Below the pieces are notes generated by a model. The model was not told the DNA's origin. It searched no databases and saw only the letters and a program-made list of their open reading frames with translations. Positions 1-10,061 of a stretch of 64,000 bases of DNA are shown here, in pieces. Numbering within the stretch: position 1 is the stretch's first letter; each line of letters opens with the position of its first letter. Both the position numbers and the translations under genes were made by a program. Origin of the DNA: Pelagophyceae sp. CCMP2097 (lineage: Eukaryota > Sar > Pelagophyceae); NCBI GenBank assembly GCA_026770575.1, contig MU657171.1, positions 237,911-301,910 on the forward strand, in the 5' to 3' direction.

Positions 1-1
1 C

Positions 2-1984
2 AAGTTCCCCACGACGGGCAACCTGCCCGCCTCGGTCGAATTCGAGCTGCCCGAAGTCTCGGCCACGGAGTACTCGACGCCCGCGGACCTGCTTTACATG
101 CCAATCCTGAAGATCGCCACGCTGATCCAGACCAAACGCGTCAGCTGCGTCACCGTCGTGAAGACGTTCACGGACCGCCTCCACGAGTTCGACCCGTACC
201 TGGGCATCGTCGCCACGCCACTCTACGTCACCGCGCTCGCCGAGGCTGCGGCGCACGACGTGCTCCTCAACGATGGCATCTCCCTCGGCCCGCTCATGTG
301 CATCCCCTTTGGCATCAAGGACCACCACCAGGTCGACGACAAGCCGACGATGTACGGCTCGCTCCTCCACGCAAAGAATGTGCAGAACTACAAGTCGAGC
401 ACCGTCATCGCGCTCCGCAAGGGCGGCGCCATCCCCATCGCGAAGATGATGCTCGGGACGTTCGCCTGGTCCTCGGCAAACGGCTGGGGCGAGTGCATGT
501 CGCCCTACCTCAACGGGCCCGGCTGCGGCTCCAGCTGCGGCTCCGCCTCGGGCGCGGCGCTCGGCGCGCTCCCGTTCGCCATCTCCGAGGAGACGTCCGG
601 CTCCATCGCCTGCCCCGCCTCGGCCAACCTCGTCTCCGGCCACATTGCCTCCTACGGCCTCATGTCGCGCGGCGGCGCCGGGCTGCTGTGCTCCGAGTCG
701 GACCACCTGGGCTTCCACACGCGCTTCCTCTCGGACTTTGGCGTGATTTTGAACTATGCACGGTCCGGCAAGGACAAGCTCGACGGCGACACGGTCAGCG
801 TGCCCTTCGAAAACCCGGCCAAGGTCGACGTCACCAAGCTCAAAGTGCTCATCATCGAGGGCGACGGCAAGTGGATCACGAACGGCGACGGCACCTTCTC
901 GTGGAACAACGAGCTCCAGCAGAGCTACGGCAAGACGGCGTGGCACTGGACGGAGCGCATCAACGCCATCAAGGCCAAGCTCACGGCGGCGGGCGTGCCC
1001 TTTGACGTCGCGCAGCGCGACGAGGCGAAGAAGCTCTGGTCTTTCGACAAAACCGATGAGTACTTCGGCTGCGCGACGCCGCAGATCGACGTCATGATGG
1101 CCACGGGCCCCTGGGCCCAGGGCCAGGAGTTCGAGTACGCTTTCCAAAATTCCAAGTGGAAGACTTACTACCCAAAGAACGTCCCGGCCAAGGCGCTGCG
1201 CTACACGCGCTTCTGCATGGTCCAGATGGGCACCAAGTACCTCAACGACGGCTTCTGGGACGAATACGACGTGATCCTCGACGCGCCGTCGTCCGCCGGT
1301 GGCAACTACGACCAGCCGAGCGGCATGTTCGAGCAGTGGGTCCGCACGGCCAAGACGTTCGTCATGGACTACTACGAGAAGCTCCCCTGCGCGACCAAGT
1401 CGGGCGACGCCGTCGAGGGCGCGTTTGTCACGCTCACGGCCAAGCCGTTCGAGGACTACAAGAACTTTGCCATCGGCGCGCTGATCCAGGACACGTCCAA
1501 GATCATCTTCCCCGACGAGGCCGCGATCAAGCGCGCCTTCGAGGGCCGGTCGCGCTGCCCCTTTGCCTTCTACGAGGGCTTCAACAACATGACCGAGACG
1601 TGCCCAGCCCTCAACTCGGACGGCGCGCCGCCGTCGCCGTCGCTCCGCACCATCGACGATGCGTGCACCCCGGGCTCGCCGGTCAACCACATCCCGTTCG
1701 GATGGGCCAACGAGGCCTACGTCGCGCCCTACCTCCTCGAGGAAAAGGTCCCCGACCGCGCCCTCTGGCGCTGGGACGAGTACGGCCCCGTGGCCTGCAC
1801 GGCCATCTGCCCCTTCGCCCCGACGTTCTGCGAGCTCAAGGGCATCACGTGCGACGCGCGCCGCCTCGCCAAGGAGAAGGCCCACGTCATGCCGGCCTCG
1901 ACGCGCGTCGCGCTCACGGACGCCGAGCTGAAGCAGATCCGCGCCGACATCATGGCCGAGATGGCCGACGGCGGCACGCACTAA
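2..1984 (+). CDS. Amidase signature family hydrolase, 5'-truncated by window edge
   Basis: Amidase-signature enzymes hydrolyse amide bonds with a Lys-cisSer-Ser triad. The reading frame is open from base 2, so the true start lies outside the window; the first in-frame ATG is at 98. Counting from that ATG, the candidate catalytic Lys is in GIPFGIKD (about residue 74), the Ser-Gly-rich GSSCGSASG segment is at 143-151, and the nucleophile serine is in EETSGSIACPAS (164-175). The roughly 628 residues after the ATG exceed the usual 450-550 of the family, because of a long C-terminal part rich in Cys and Trp. The stop is TAA at 1982. The substrate cannot be told; the family includes fatty-acid, indole-acetamide and aryl-acylamidases. 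No intron is evident. The family call is firm, the specificity unknown. Confidence 0.85.
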   Translation, partial: KFPTTGNLPASVEFELPEVSATEYSTPADLLYMPILKIATLIQTKRVSCVTVVKTFTDRLHEFDPYLGIVATPLYVTALAEAAAHDVLLNDGISLGPLMCIPFGIKDHHQVDDKPTMYGSLLHAKNVQNYKSSTVIALRKGGAIPIAKMMLGTFAWSSANGWGECMSPYLNGPGCGSSCGSASGAALGALPFAISEETSGSIACPASANLVSGHIASYGLMSRGGAGLLCSESDHLGFHTRFLSDFGVILNYARSGKDKLDGDTVSVPFENPAKVDVTKLKVLIIEGDGKWITNGDGTFSWNNELQQSYGKTAWHWTERINAIKAKLTAAGVPFDVAQRDEAKKLWSFDKTDEYFGCATPQIDVMMATGPWAQGQEFEYAFQNSKWKTYYPKNVPAKALRYTRFCMVQMGTKYLNDGFWDEYDVILDAPSSAGGNYDQPSGMFEQWVRTAKTFVMDYYEKLPCATKSGDAVEGAFVTLTAKPFEDYKNFAIGALIQDTSKIIFPDEAAIKRAFEGRSRCPFAFYEGFNNMTETCPALNSDGAPPSPSLRTIDDACTPGSPVNHIPFGWANEAYVAPYLLEEKVPDRALWRWDEYGPVACTAICPFAPTFCELKGITCDARRLAKEKAHVMPASTRVALTDAELKQIRADIMAEMADGGTH

Positions 1985-2996
1985 GTGGCCCACATACGCG
2001 CCGAGCCCGGCGGCAACCCACCGAGGCCCCGGCAGCCCGCCGTTTGCACTTACTTGCACATTCGCTCCGGCGGCACGCCGTATGCACATCCACCCCGCTA
2101 AAGGCCGGACGACGCCTTAACGCCCATGTATAATACAACGAGGGTCGTGTTCAGAGCCGTGGCCGGAAAAAAGAAAGTCGCTTGAGGCCCGCAAGTCGGT
2201 CGAGCCGCCGGGTGGAGCGCGAGCGCACGCGGCTGCAGCGCGTGCGCTGGCGCCGCGTGTGCTGGATGGCGAGCGCCGCCTTGGCGAGGAGGTGCCTCGG
2301 CGTCGAGGTCATATTGCCGCAGGTGCCAGAGCTCGGTCATCTCCGGCCGTCGAGGTGCGCCGCCGGGCCCGCGACGTCGTCGCTCAGCGACCGCCGTCAC
2401 CGCCGCGGAGCACTCGTCGTCGACCCTTTGCACCTCAGGGCTGAGGCCGCCGCCGCTCCGTGGGCGCCAGCATCGGCGCGGCGTCCTCGGCGGCGGCGTG
2501 AGTCGCAGTCAGTGCGAGAAGAACGACGTCGACGCCAGCGTCGGCGCGGGCCCGCCGGCAGCCGAGTGGGACCCGGCGCGGCCCGCGGAGCCGCCGGCCG
2601 TGAGCCTCGGAGGGGCCGGGAGCCCTCCGCCGAGATGCACTTGCTCATCCGCATCCGCCGGCAGCCCCATACACATCCGTCCAGCCCATATCCGCATCCC
2701 CCCGCCGAAGGCCGGACGACCTTTGGCCCTCCTCTCCTTGTATCATAACTCAACTCGCGAGGCGTGTGTTGCCGGCGCTGTAGCGCGGGCGCACCGCGGT
2801 ACCGTACTACTACTAGTAGGTCGCGTTAGGTCCGTACCGGCGTCGGTGATTTTCATACCCTAACAATCCCTTCAAATACCTCACGATTCGGGCATTTACC
2901 AAGTATTTACCTTACCTAGGTTAGGATCCGCGAGACCCTCCAGAGCAGAGGCGCGGCGCCGCGGCGCGCGCGCGACGCTTGAACCCCTCAGAGGCC
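1985..2996. repeat. Intergenic region with a diverged direct repeat of the amidase 3' flank
   Basis: No convincing gene is visible. The stretch right after the amidase stop (about 2010-2115) recurs in diverged form at about 2605-2725. Both copies run through a Cys/Gly-like GC-rich segment, a gcacttgc-type segment and an AT-containing end, and share aaggccggacgac near 2100 and 2707. Just before the next gene the sequence becomes AT-rich (about 2850-2935), which suggests a promoter for the downstream carrier gene, but no core element was recognised. Confidence 0.5.
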
Positions 2997-4495
2997 ATGC
3001 GGATCTTCCGCGTCGTGGCGTCGCTGGCTCTGGTCTTGCGGGTGAGCACGTCGAGGCGGCTCGCACCGGTACCCGGCACCGCGGCGCGCGGCGCGCGGCC
3101 GCCGCGGGCCCTCGCGGTCTGCGGCGGCGCCGCCGCGGAGGGCACGGTGCGGCAGCGCGTCTACGAGCAGCTGCCGCCGCTCATCTTCGCGTCGCTCTTC
3201 GTCGCGAGCGTGACGTACCCCGTTGACTTTATGCGCGCCGTCCGCATGGTGCGCGACGCACCCTCGGCGGCGGGCCCGGCCACTCCGCCGGCGATGAGGC
3301 GGTGCGTATTCAGGCGTCGGCGGCGGACGCGAACCTGGCGACGCTCTCGGCGCGCGAGGCGGCCAAGCTCTTCACGGCGGGTCTACTGCCAGAGGTGGCA
3401 AAAGGCACCCTGAGCCGCGTCATAAAGTTCGGCGGCTACCCCGTCGCGTACGCGGCGCTCAACGGCGGCGGCCGCAGCGCCGACGGCACGGCGCGGGCGC
3501 GCGCCGCCGCCGGCGCCCTCTGCACCGTGCCCGAGATTGCGCTCATCACGCCCCTCGAGGTGGCCAAGCTGGCGCTCCAGCTCGACGCAGTCGGCGGGCG
3601 GCGCTTCGGCAACTCGCTGGGTTTTGCGACGCGCGAGCTCGTCCAGGCGGGCGGCGTCAAGGCGCTGTACGCGGGGCATTGCATGCTCCAGTGCCGGCAG
3701 GCCGTCTGGACCGCAGTCTTCTTCGCGACGCAGCCCATGTTCGCCGACGCGATCCGCGGCGCCGGCGGGGACGCGGCCGAGGCGCGGCCGGCGCTGGTCA
3801 ACGCGGCGTCGGGCTTGGGCGCGGGCATCCTCGGCGCGCTGCTCAACAACCCCATCGACGTCGTGCGCAGCGTCAGCCAAAAGGCGGCGCTCCAGGCCTG
3901 GGTCTTCAGCCCCGGCGGCGCCGCCGCGCCAAAGGCGGCGCTGCCCTACATCGGCCCGAGCCTTGGGGCGCTCCGCAGCGTCGTGGGCGCGCGCGGCGTG
4001 CGCGGCCTCTGGGCAGGCGCCGGCTTCAAGGCGCTCCACCTCGGCGCCGGCGGCGCCCTCATGGCGGCGATGCAGCCCGCGTGCGCCACGGCCTGGGCGT
4101 CCATGCGCCGCCGCGCCGAAGCGAGGACGCGCGGTGCCGCGCCGCGGCGGGCCCGCGCGCCGCTCCAAGTCGTCCGTGGCGGCGCGCTGCGCGGCGGCGC
4201 AACGCCGGCGGCGCTGGTGGCGCCCGTCCTGTGCTGGTGGACGCTCCTCGCCGGCTGGCACCCGCTCGGGCTGCGCGCCACGGCGCTCGGCGCCGACTTT
4301 CTCAACTTTGACGGCTCGCGCGAGTCGGACCTCGGCCGAGTAGTCTCGACACTCAAGGTCCGCAAGCGCAGGACGACTCTGAAGACGGAGTGGCTCGAGA
4401 TTTTGCGCTTCTCAAAGTCGGCCCAGAGCGCCAGGATATACCACGCGCTCGACGACCTCGTCGCTGCTGCCATGAAGATGGGCCTCGTCGCGTGA
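2997..4495 (+). CDS. Mitochondrial carrier (SLC25-like) protein, two exons
   Basis: Carrier proteins of this family exchange metabolites across organelle membranes. Three PX[DE]XX[KR] signatures, one per repeat, are visible: PVDFMR in exon 1, PLEVAK and PIDVVR in exon 2. Exon 1 is 2997-3248. A 65-nt phase-0 intron (GTGCGC...CAG, 3249-3313) leads to exon 2, 3314-4495, giving about 477 residues, longer than the usual 300. The extra length is an Arg/Ala-rich leader (residues 1-50, hydrophobic then basic, a plausible organelle-targeting peptide) and about 120 C-terminal residues after the third repeat with one hydrophobic stretch and a charged helical tail. The glycine-rich motifs after each signature are weak, so the protein may be a divergent member. 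The substrate is not predictable. Confidence 0.75.
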
Positions 4496-5036
4496 GGCCG
4501 ACCATCGACGACCCGGTGACACCATCGACGACCCGGCGACGGGGCTCGGATGGCGCCTGCAGAAGACTCGCAACGCAGTCTCGTACTTCGATGCGCAAAG
4601 CCGTACGACGTCCGCCCCGACCCTGGCGAGAGGCGCCCCGAGCCCGGCGTGGTCCCCAATCATATTGCACCGGTGATCATATTGACGGTCAAAAAGTCGT
4701 CGTCCCCAACAACCCACGGCTCGCCTTGCTGGTGCCACAATCGAGCCATCCCGCGCCGGGCCCCGGACCGCGTCGGGTCCCTCCCTTTGTTCGAGGAGGC
4801 GAGACAGAGAGCTCTAGCGGCCGGCCGGCCTCAAGCGAATCGCCGCAAGCCCAGCGCTAGCGCCGCGTTGAAGACGCGTTGAAGCGCAGTCACCGTGGCA
4901 CTTGGGCGGCGCTCGCGAGCCCCCGGTCCGATCGCGGTTCGCGTCGGGCGCCCGCGTCGGCACCTCACGGAGTGCTCGCGCGTCCGCTCGCGTCGCCGGG
5001 GGCCGGCCCTCGACGATCTGAGTCGGTCGACGCTCG
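4496..5036. repeat. Intergenic region starting with a short tandem repeat
   Basis: Immediately after the carrier stop, about 4500-4543 holds two tandem copies of a 22-nt unit containing ccatcgacgacccgg. The remaining roughly 490 nt are GC-rich and show no domain-bearing frame. Just before the next gene (5037-5078) the sequence is a near-perfect ggcgcccggcgcg microrepeat that runs into the coding region. Confidence 0.5.
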
Positions 5037-6197
5037 ATGCCCGGCGCGGCGGCGCCCGGCGCGGCGGCGCCCGGCGCTGAAGCCGTGGCGCACTACCCGG
5101 CGCTGGGTCAGCTGGCCCACTGCGCGGCGGAGTTCCGCGGGCGCTGGATCGATGTTGCGGTATGCGAGTGTTCGTCGGAGCGCTACCGCGGCCTCGCCGC
5201 AGAGGTTTCGCTCGCCGCGGGCGCGCTATACGATGCGGGCTTCGACGCGAGAAGGCTGCCCCGCTTCGGCACCGGCGACGTCGTGCAGCACGTGCGCCAC
5301 CGGCCGGCGGACGCGGCGGCGGCCGAGGCAAACGACATCGAGGCGCACAAATTCCGGCGCGCGGACTACGAGGCGCTTGACGACTTTGAGCGCGCGGAGC
5401 GCACGCTCCGCCGGGCCGCGCGCGCGCAGGTTGCGCCGCCGCCGGCCGCGGTCCGCCGGCGGGGCATGTTCGATGGGCTGCCCAAGTACCAACCCCGCTT
5501 CCTCGACCCGGCGCTCCGGCTGGCGCTCGCGCACCACGAGGCGTATACGAAGGAGGCCGCGGCGCGCGCCGTTTCGAGCGTCGGGCACCACGCGCAGTGG
5601 GGCGCGGCGGGCCTGCGGCGCTGCCGGCTGCACCTCGAGGGGACGCCGACGACGCGGCCCGACGGCACCTGGGGCGCCGTCATCGCGCCGGCGTCGGCCG
5701 CCGCGCGCGAGCGGCCCGACGCCGGCGGGCCCCGGGCGCGGCGGCCGGCGACGGTCGCGACGGCATTCCGACTCTCGCAGCCGACGCGGCCGCGAAACGT
5801 CGCGTCGAGCGGTTCCACGGAACGCGCGGCGACGGGCATGGTCTTCGTCGCGCGCTTCGGGCAGACGACGGACGACCGCTTCGGCGCGCCGCAGCAGCAG
5901 CCGCGCGCGCTCGACGACCCGGCGAGGACGCCCTGCCGCAGAGACCCCTCGCATGCGCCGCCCCTCGGGAGCATCCAGGCGCCGATCCTGCTCGACGTGC
6001 ACACACAGTCGTGCGGCCACGTCTTCCCGAAGGCCCATCGCTTCGGCGCGCCGCCCTCGTATTCCGAGGCGCGCGGGAAGCAGCCACTATGGACGCCGCC
6101 GCCGCACGACCTCGCCGACGCCGTCGTCGCAGATTACGTCTCGAGCGTACGCGCCATGCGCAGCAGAGGGCCGCGGGCCCGGGCCAAGAACTCATAG
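5037..6197 (+). CDS. Hypothetical protein, 386 aa
   Basis: A single uninterrupted frame with an ATG at 5037 and a stop at 6195. The N-terminus is a low-complexity AAPGAAAPGAAAPGAE stretch made by a DNA microrepeat. The rest is composition-balanced and protein-like, with a charged helical segment (about residues 95-135) and an MFDGLPKYQPRFLDPAL segment near residue 143. Proline- and Arg-rich linkers separate the parts. No family was recognised. There is no signal peptide and no membrane span. Real coding status is inferred from length, the Trp/Tyr/His content and the absence of a better frame on either strand. Confidence 0.5.
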   Translation: MPGAAAPGAAAPGAEAVAHYPALGQLAHCAAEFRGRWIDVAVCECSSERYRGLAAEVSLAAGALYDAGFDARRLPRFGTGDVVQHVRHRPADAAAAEANDIEAHKFRRADYEALDDFERAERTLRRAARAQVAPPPAAVRRRGMFDGLPKYQPRFLDPALRLALAHHEAYTKEAAARAVSSVGHHAQWGAAGLRRCRLHLEGTPTTRPDGTWGAVIAPASAAARERPDAGGPRARRPATVATAFRLSQPTRPRNVASSGSTERAATGMVFVARFGQTTDDRFGAPQQQPRALDDPARTPCRRDPSHAPPLGSIQAPILLDVHTQSCGHVFPKAHRFGAPPSYSEARGKQPLWTPPPHDLADAVVADYVSSVRAMRSRGPRARAKNS

Positions 6198-6499
6198 CGA
6201 GTGCCTCGGAGGCGGAAGCGCCTTCGAGGATGAAGATACTCTACAGTACCCGAGCTTCTGGAATCAGCAATGCTTAAGATCCACCCTGGTTCTTCTTCTT
6301 CTGTGATGCACTCTACGACGGTGCCTCGCTGCGTCGGTCACGACCTGAGCCTCGATGCGTCGACAAGCCCCCCAAAGTCTGCAATTGCGCACTTTCTGTT
6401 TCATTTGAGATGCAGTGGATCAAATCCCATTCGCAAAATATGTGTCGACCGAAAGTTTTCGTAGAAAGGAAAATACCTTGCTCGTGCCACGGGAGAGCC
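6198..6499. repeat. Intergenic region carrying a partial copy of a dispersed repeat
   Basis: At 6273-6291 lies a 19-nt exact match (tgcttaagatccaccctgg) to the core of the 37-nt repeat found at 38008-38044 and 60004-60040. It is followed by a cttcttctgt...gcactc segment that also follows the 38-kb copy at a larger distance (38105-38125), so this looks like an internally deleted relative of that longer element. Here the repeat is antisense to the downstream sulfatase gene. The 6370-6499 part is AT-richer and is likely the sulfatase promoter/5'UTR. Confidence 0.6.
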
Positions 6500-8530
6500 A
6501 TGGCGCCGTGGGCGGCGCTGCGGCTGCTCTTCCTGGTCTCTTGCGGTTTTGCGGCGGCGGAGGAGCGGAGCAACGTGCTCTTCGTTATCTCCGACGACCT
6601 GCGGCCGCAATTTGGAGCCACGTACGGGGGCGGGAGGAGCGGCGTCCTTACGCCCAACCTCGACCGCCTCGCTGAGACGGCAGTCGTCTTCGACCGCGCC
6701 TTTACCAACGTGCGTCCGGCGTCCGAGCCCCCGACGGGGCGGACTTGCGAGGCGCGTGGGATACGGCCGCAACCCCGACGCGGGGCCGCTTCTCGTATGC
6801 GGACCCGAGCCTTGTCGGGTAGGCGCCGTCGTGCAACCCGTCGCGCAACTCGTTTCTGACGGGCCGCAGCCCAGAGTCTCTGAAAATTTACTGGTTTGAG
6901 ATTTGGGAGCCGCACGTGCCGTCGCTCTTTGCGCGCCTTCGCACGGCGGGCTTCCGGTCCTTTGGCGTGGGCAAGGTCTTCCACTCGACGCCGCCGCCGG
7001 CCGGCGCTTTTGAGAACACGGTCAACCTGCCCCTGGACCAGCGGCCCGAGGAGTTTCAGCCGGGGCTGCACTTTTTCCCGCGGCAGTACGACCAGGAATG
7101 GGGCTCCGTCAACGGCCCAGAGGACTGCCGCCCGGAGCAGTGCGCCTGCGAGGAGACCCACGGCTGCACCAACGGCCGCGTCTTCGCCGAGGATAGGCCC
7201 GATTCGCTTCACTATTTTGACAACCGCGTCGCGCAAACGGCCGTCGACATCCTCGGCGGCATTATCGCCGGCACGCTCCGCACGGCGCCGGCGGCGGGCG
7301 ATTCGCTCTTCTCCTTTTCGCGGGCGGGCGGTTCTCTCTTCCCCTTTTCGCTCGCCGTCGGTTTCCACCACCCGCACCTCAAGTGGTACGTGCCCCTCGA
7401 CGTCTGGGAGCAGTACGCGAACAACACCATCGTCGCGCCAAAGCACAAGACCCCGAGCCGCGGCTACCCCGTCTTCGCGACCCCGGACCGCAACCTCGAG
7501 GGCATCACCATGTTTGGGCAGATGGAAAGCGTCCAGGGCGGGTCGACGCACGCCACGGACCGCCGGACGTGGGCGAAGCGCACGTACCCCGACTCGGCCT
7601 ACGTCGAGATGCGCCGCGCCTACGCGGCGTGCGTCACGCAGATGGACGGCAACGTGGGCCGCGTCCTCGGCGCGCTGGCGGCGTCGCCGCGCATCGACGC
7701 GGAGACGGTCATCGTCTTCACGTCGGACCACGGCTACGGCCTCGGCGAGGCGGGCCACTGGGGCAAGAGCGGGACGGGCGAAATCGACGCGCGCGTGCCC
7801 CTCATCATCCGCGCGCCCGGCGTTGCACCGGGCCGCACAAAGGCGCTGGCCGAGCTCATCGACGTCGCGCCGACCATCTTCGACCTCGTCCACGCCGCCA
7901 CCGACGTCGCCGACGCGAAGAAACACTTTGACGGCCGGTCCCTCGGCCCCGCCATGCGCCACGCCGGCGGCCGCGACGGCAGCCGCGACGGCAACCGAAT
8001 CGTCTTTCTGCAGATCATGCGATGCTTCCCCGACGTCAACCTGAAGGCCCACTTCATACCGTCGCCCTACGAAACCGGCTACGTGCGTTTCGGCCCTTGA
8101 GCCGCCGAAAGGACGCGCCGTTTGAAACATGCGACCGTGTTTAGGCGTGCGGCATGCGGGAGTCCAACTCCATCACGGTCGCGAGCAAGACGCTCGGCCC
8201 CCAGGCGCCGCTCATGGGCTACTCTGTCCGGTCGAAGGACTGGCGCTACGTCGCCTGGCTCATCTGGGACACGGAATGCGACGACGTCGACTGGGACCGT
8301 GAGTGCGCCCCCCCCGCGCATCGCACCTCGAATCAGACGCTAGGCCCCGTCTGGGCGGAGATGCTCTTCGACCACCGCAACGAGACGGACCTGGTCGACG
8401 ACTGGGACCACGTCAACCTGCTCTCGCCGCAGAACAGGGACCTCCCGCGCCTCCGGAGCATCGCCGACACGCACCTCAGGCAGCTCCGCAAGCTCGTCAA
8501 CTTTCGCCGCAACCGAGCCACGAGTGAGCC
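6500..8530 (+). CDS. Secreted sulfatase, iduronate-2-sulfatase type
   Basis: Hydrolyses sulfate esters, probably of polysaccharides, in the secretory pathway or outside the cell. ATG 6500 was chosen because it gives a signal peptide (MAPWAALRLLFLVSCGFAAA) directly before the family start NVLFVISDDLRP with the two metal-binding Asp. A 113-nt phase-0 intron (6710-6822, TAG acceptor) splits the catalytic loop; after it comes CNPSRNSFLTGR, the canonical C-x-P-S-R motif whose Cys becomes formylglycine. Later landmarks are SVGKVFH-like FGVGKVFHS, AVGFHHPHLKW and the metal site TSDHGYGLGEAGHWGK. A second intron is 8083-8144 (62 nt, phase 0), then MGYSVRSKDWRY as in iduronate sulfatases. A third, 45-nt intron (8299-8343) is possible. 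The exact C-terminus is unresolved; domain similarity ends near 8525. Confidence 0.88.
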
Positions 8531-9074
8531 CTTTGCGCCCCGAACCCGCGGGCGAGGCTCCTCCGCAGAGCCTCCTCCTCCGTGGGGAGCCGCCTCGCGC
8601 CACCGTCGCCTCCTCCGCAGAGCACGGCATGCCCATTGTCGTTCGGCCAGAATGGCGAGAGCCCTCGAACCCGAGGTGCACGACCCTCCGAAGAGGCACG
8701 CCGTTGACCCTCTCCGACCTCCCCGCGCAGTCCGGATCCTCGAGACCAAACGGCGAATACCTCACATACTAGTAGTAAAACCCTTTTTTCGGATTGCGTC
8801 TTCACAAGTGCGGCGAGGGGCTCCGACGGGGAGGCACTCCGATGCTCGGATCAATCTGCGAGAGCAGCCCCCCAAAGAGATTCCAAAGAAGCCCCCCGAA
8901 GAAGGGTCCCCGCGGGTCCCATGGCCGTTCTGGTGGCATCACGATGGCGGGAATCCCAGAAGGACAGAAGCAACAGGACGAGCCCGGTAGGGGCATCCTA
9001 GCCCACCCCTGGTCCCAAAGCTGCGATTTTTGTCGCCCGGGACCCATCTCGAGTAGGGGACGTCGCTCGGTCGC
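8531..9074. other. Intergenic, no gene recognised
   Basis: About 540 nt between the converging sulfatase and CS-domain genes. It holds short imperfect repeats (cctcctccgcagag at about 8563 and 8608; agccccccaaagag/agccccccgaagaa at about 8865 and 8890). The last sulfatase exon could extend into the first part, but the encoded sequence there is low-complexity Arg/Pro. Confidence 0.4.
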
Positions 9075-9832
9075 TTAGTAGGCGCACGACTTGACGTAGG
9101 CGTGGTCGTCCTTTGTGAGCGAGGGCCATGCGATGGTGGACGCCTCCTTTTGGAGTTTGATGACGAGTCGGCTCTGGGAGATTTTGTAGAGGCACTTGTC
9201 TGGCACGATTTCGTCGTAGAGCGCGGGCACGCGGAACTCGAACTGCTCCGCCTGCTCGCCGACGACAAACTTGTGCACCTACCGGACGGGCGTCCCGGGG
9301 ACGCGCCGGATTCGGCGCCGGCGGCGCGCTGCGCGGGACGCACGAGGACGGTGAAGCTATTCTCTCGGAATATCGCGGAGACGCCGCAGTCGTGGCGGAT
9401 GCGCGAGCCGTCTACGAGTGTCCTGCGGTCCTGCATGGGGAGGTCGACGTACAGCTTGACCGACTCGCCCTCGTCGCTCAACGCAAACGCGCAGACGCGC
9501 GTAAACCGGGGCCGCGCCAGCTGCGCAGCCTTGAGCGCCAAACGCCTGAGGAGAAAGAGGTCGGCGCCGCCGCCGGGGCGAGCGGTCCGAGGGAAACGGA
9601 CGCGGGTCAATGGGCACAGGCGGTCCACCTCGTCGTCCACCTCGATTTCGGCCGGCGCTTCGGCCCCGACGCGCTTCGGCGTCCCGCCGGTGATAATGCC
9701 CTCGCCCGTGATCTGCTTGGCGCAATCGGGCACGTTCCAGGCCTTGTCGTGGGCGTAGTAGTAACTATTCGAACCTTTAACTTCGTTCGTGTGCTGCAGC
9801 GCATTCAGCTCGCTCATCGCGCGAACCGCCAC
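9075..9832 (-). CDS. CS-domain (p23/CacyBP-like) protein
   Basis: CS domains are HSP90 co-chaperone-like beta-sandwich folds; CacyBP/SIP links them to ubiquitin ligases. Exon 1 runs from ATG 9832 to 9344, then a 65-nt phase-0 intron (9279-9343, donor GTGCGT, acceptor TAG), then exon 2 to the stop at 9075. The joined protein is about 230 residues, matching CacyBP length. The CS domain spans roughly residues 115-220: SVKLYVDLP, then RENSFTVLV (exon 1) joined to HKFVVGEQAEQFEFRVP and KCLYKISQSRLVIKLQKE with the closing W-x-x-L. A second possible start is the Met six codons in. The N-terminal 110 residues contain SYYYAHDK but no domain I can name. It is divergently arranged with the eEF3-like gene, 229 nt apart. 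Confidence 0.7.
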
Positions 9833-10061
9833 GGAGGGGCCGGACTCGCGCGAACTGCCGGAGGAGCGGGGGGTGCGCCACCCACGACCAGTTCAGATGA
9901 CGTTCAGATGGCCCGGTTTAAGCCGGTCACCGAAAATGACAATCGCTAAAAATGGGACACTAAAAATTGTGGAACACACCTGCTTGAATTGACCCTCTTT
10001 CTGAACATGCGCATTATCGCCCGCCAAAAATCGGTCGAAAACGAGTCATCTGAAGTCCACG

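Noticed and set aside
6313..8130. 605-residue minus-strand frame opposite the sulfatase
   Set aside because: No domain; the plus strand encodes all sulfatase motifs.
8154..8990. 278-residue frame as a separate gene after the sulfatase
   Set aside because: Its first 125 residues are the last sulfatase exon (MGYSVRSKDWRY...); the remainder is low-complexity and probably non-coding.
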